Assembly: GCF_021155765.1 (NCBI RefSeq)
Contig: NC_060111.1
Coordinates: 5,924,481-5,988,480, forward strand
Length of the DNA: 64,000 nt
DNA from: Diprion similis
Taxonomy: Eukaryota; Arthropoda; Insecta; Hymenoptera; Diprionidae
Direction of reading: 5' to 3'
The position numbers and the translations under genes are program-made. Shown one piece after another: positions 60,694 through 64,000 of this stretch (positions are counted from its first letter, which is position 1; every line of letters starts with the position of its first letter). The notes beneath the pieces are model-generated. The model searched no databases. It had not been told where the DNA came from and saw only the letters and a program-made list of their open reading frames with translations.

Positions 60694-63600
60694 CTACAAC
60701 TGAAACATCTCATCCTGCTGTTGCTGCAGTCTTTGCAACGATGTCTTCACTCTTCTTCCTTGAGTCATCACAACGGCAGACGGCAAATTATAAACATCGC
60801 CGGATGAAGATGTCCTCAATAACTCAGAGGGGTTTGCTGATGAGTTTGTGGTTGAACTAATGGGGTGTGAGTTGCGTAATCTAGCGACGGCTCTTCGCCG
60901 CTGCGTGAACGTGTCATCCCCCTCATGGCAAAACCTGGACATTTAGCCAAGAACAAAAATAACATCTGCTTTTCAAATACTGTTTCACAAGTCGTGAGCT
61001 AATTATTTCCATAAATATTGGTATGTTAACATGTTCCATTTTAATATCACATTTATGGTGGTCTGGCACTAACACCAGATGTATCAGATATATTCCAGAA
61101 ACATTCAAACATCCAATCATGATAAGTATGTGATTTCGACACTGATTGATAATTCGACAAGAATTATTACATGCATGAAAGTATGAAAGTACAAAACTAT
61201 TTCATGCCAAATTGTATATTATTTTATCAAAACGATATGTTTTCTACGTATTCCGAAAAATTTACAACTTCAAGAACATCCCGATTGATATTAGGCGATA
61301 GGTCTAATTTGAGAAATACGAAATTCAATGAATAGAAGAACATCAAAATGTTTTAGGACAATTGCCGACCACAGCAGCGTGCAAAACTACGAAACGGGAG
61401 GACTTTAGTTCAAATCCCCAGTGGAACTTGCAAAAATTCTAAGACGAGTCCGTAGTTCAGGTGCCGAATCGGCAAGCCAAGGTTTGAACTAGGTCCGGCT
61501 GCACCTGAGAAAGATTTTTTCTAATTTTTCTTACCACCTGCGGAAACGTGGGCGTTTCGATTGGGCATGCTAAAACAGCTTGAGTCGCATCATGACGGTT
61601 ACTGACATGTATCATATCATAAATTACATGCTATGATTAAAGTGCGGCAAGTGTTGAAAGTTGGGAGTTCAGACATACAGCAAATGATAATTGATTCAGT
61701 AGAGCATAAATTAGGGAACTTACGCATATTCTCCAAAACTGTGTCAAAGAGTGCAAGTAAAAATATATCTAATAAGCTATTGGTTCGATTTCCAGAATTC
61801 AAGCGCAATATTCAATTCAATTCAATGATAAAAAGCGTTAAAGTGCATGTAACTTACTCACTATTTCCTTGCGCGCGTTTAACTTCCTTCTTCATACTCG
61901 CTATCGATGAATCCATTTTTGCCAAGAAATCATCTACGGAGCTTTCGTCGTCTATGGAAGAAGTTATCGACGAAGGACTAGTTATCTGAAAGATTAAACG
62001 AATACATGTACTCTTTGTGAACAATTATTGAATGGAATCTGAACAAAAGTAAGCAAACTTACACTTTCAATACCCTGTGAACTCTCACCACCCGAAGGCA
62101 GGGTGGAATCGTTTCCTAAGGAAGTGTTAATATCTCCAGGTACAGGAATAAGTAAGTATTCACGTAGAAATAAACTGTCTGATGCCCACAGCCTGTTTGC
62201 TCTCCGTATTTGCTCTGTCTGGAAAAAAAATTGAAAAACATAACTAGAATTAAAATTTAAATCTGATACCTGAAACCTGTAATGATGAAATCGCGATATT
62301 TGAAAATATCTCGAGCAGAACTAGAAACAAAACTCCTCAATTTATCTGCTTATAAACTAGAAAAAGATCATCTTTGGTTGGTTGGATCACCTTGAAGTAT
62401 TATTTAACATTGTGAAACTATATATATTCAACAGACCGATATACAGACATTATCATGTCACCTGTAAGTAATAAATATATTGTTATCTGTGTAACATAAT
62501 TTAGGAATATTCTATCACAATAATAATAATAATAATAATAATAATGTTCAATGTGTGATTGTTAGAATTTTTCCTTCGATTATAATTTTGCACATATCGT
62601 TTGAATAAGTGGTGATTGAATAGGCTTATATGTAATTATTGATACGCATGCAACAATGTGCCTAATTACAGTAATGTCATGTACATGTAGTAAAACTTAT
62701 AAGTGTTATACGAGTCGCTGGTGCAACCTGTGAATTAAACTGTGCCAGCGTGAATAGAATACATTAAATATGCAGATGAAGAGGTTTTAGCTCATTTTTT
62801 GTACCCAAGAATATACCTTCGGTTTTTTTAATCATTCACACTGACTCAACTTTCGTCCAAACATCATTACCATGAGTGAAATTGAAAAATAATTATTGCA
62901 ACATGTGCTGAAAAATGTTTTATTGATACAATAAGTTTATAAGTTAAAGTGTACATGAAAATGAAACGTCGTAATTGCACAATAGGCACAAAAAGAGAAA
63001 GTATCAACCCAATTCAGTCATGTGACAAAAATCACGTGTGTGTATATATATACTTTTGTAATAAGCAGCGAGATATTTAGCACAAATTGCAAACAGAAAC
63101 AAGGTCTGCCGCAGCAGTTTCTCGCGCAGTAGCAAACCTTGCATAAGATTATTAATGTTTTTACAAAATTATACTTTATATGTACATGCAGATCAATAGA
63201 ATTTTAATCTCTAAATAAAGGGTTCGTCGACAGTTGATTATAAAAACCTATCTTTACGTCAGCCAGGTATTTATTTATCCAATAAATCATGTTCGTAGTT
63301 TTTGACATCGTCAATAACGTCATGAATTTTCCACGCCGGTTAAAATTTAATCAATTTTGTCTACAGCGGTATATCGATTAGCATTGCGTATTATCAACAA
63401 GCTTATCATAAGCAAACATAAACAGATTCTAGAACTCGTGACTGTTCAAATAGGGATTAAACTGATGAGAACTTCTATACTGATTTGGAAAATTTTACAG
63501 TAATAATCAACTTTGGACTGAGTTATTTTAACGACGAATTAGTGGAAGTAGATAAGCGCAGGATGCAAATGATCGGTGGGAAGACAACTGAGTAATGCAA

Positions 63601-63986
63601 GTCAGCGAGGATGATTGCAATGAGCGATTAATGTCTGTTGGAGCATGAAAAACCAGTGATTTTCACCATTTAGTTAAGAACGTGTTTCAGTCTCTGGAGT
63701 AAAGTAAATGGAAAATACTGTCAGGCAAAAAGAAACGTTTGTTATGCGAGTGACAGGAAAAAAGGTAAAAATAGTAATTGACAAGTGGGAAAATAAGCCC
63801 TTTACGTACCGTGACTCCATATTTTAGCGCAATACCCTGAAGGGTATCGCTCGCCGAAACGACGTGCTTGATAAGGTTTTCGTTGCGCGTCATGTGCTTA
63901 GCCGTGCTCCCGTATTTCTTGAGTGCTTTGCTGGAATCACGAATAGACATTCGCTCTTCCATCTCTCCACCGCCATTCCACTCCAT
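60694..63986 (-). CDS. LysM domain-containing protein (LYSMD1/2 type)
   Basis: Exons in transcript order: 63986-63810, 62218-62063, 61985-61858 and 60934-60694. They give 233 residues in phase. The LysM domain spans about residues 40-88: HVVSASDTLQGIALKYGVT, then EQIRRANRLW, then DSLFLREYLLIPV, which is the LYSMD1/2 pattern. These are intracellular animal proteins of poorly known function; they have no signal peptide here. The rest is low-complexity and Ser-rich (SSITSSIDDESSVDDF), ending in a Gln-rich coiled segment (RLQQQQDEMFQL). The donor of exon 3 was set at GA|GTAAGT (61857), not the nearer GTGAGT, because only that keeps the last exon in the natural frame. The reading frame stays open upstream of the chosen ATG to the window end, so the true start could lie outside. 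Confidence 0.85.
62518..62544. repeat. TAA trinucleotide microsatellite
   Basis: Nine consecutive TAA units in the first intron of the LysM gene. Other short tracts are noted with the regions that hold them. Confidence 0.85.
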
Positions 63987-64000
63987 GTTCAAGCCTCTAA

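Noticed and set aside
61370-61530. B-box-like strings (AGTTCAAATCC, GGTTTGAACT) suggesting a tRNA or tRNA-derived SINE
   Set aside because: No T-stem, acceptor stem or properly spaced A box pairs with either string; at best an old SINE relic.

Overview
The window is nuclear DNA of an animal and almost certainly an insect. Genes are split by GT-AG introns, the background is AT-rich with many simple repeats, and one gene is a CRF-like diuretic hormone (DH44) receptor of the arthropod type. Short TTAGG-type runs (near 2792 and 23385) and the gene style would suit a hymenopteran, perhaps a sawfly, but that placement is inference. All exon models below were built by reading splice sites and checking that exon phases join into one open frame. 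Nothing was aligned to a database.

Layout: (1) 0.6-2.8 kb holds a degraded Tigger/jerky-type transposase-like gene (-), a foldback repeat and an unidentified exon-like ORF (-). (2) 3.0-4.3 kb is Rer1 (+), complete in five coding exons. (3) 6.0-26.2 kb is a complete ten-coding-exon class B GPCR, the DH44 receptor (-). Its 14.8 kb first intron contains two large inverted-repeat elements and one candidate exon, and a third element sits in its second intron. A GC-rich block at 26.4-26.9 kb is the likely promoter. (4) 27-34.3 kb has no gene I can support. It holds an unusual ~860 bp array with a 10-bp period and one small terminal-inverted-repeat element. (5) 34.4-39.3 kb is Alg12 (+) with a ~520-residue acidic C-terminal extension. 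(6) 39.9-40.4 kb is cytochrome c oxidase subunit 7A (-), back to back with (7) Ada2b (+, 41.1-46.0 kb). (8) 49.5-54.2 kb is a 13-finger zinc-finger protein (-). (9) 54.8-58.0 kb is IFT54/TRAF3IP1 (+), with a 153-codon ORF running into its start. (10) 60.7-64.0 kb is a LysM-domain protein (LYSMD1/2 type, -), whose 5' end may lie beyond the window.

The genes do not form a pathway. They are mostly single-copy housekeeping genes: ER/Golgi retrieval, N-glycan assembly, respiration, SAGA histone acetylation and ciliary transport. One neuropeptide receptor is spread over a repeat-bearing 20 kb. No rRNA, convincing tRNA, CRISPR array or intact autonomous transposon was seen. The observations most worth following are the decamer array, the Alg12 tail, the Ada2b short intron whose retention would remove the SWIRM domain, and the ORF overlapping the IFT54 start.
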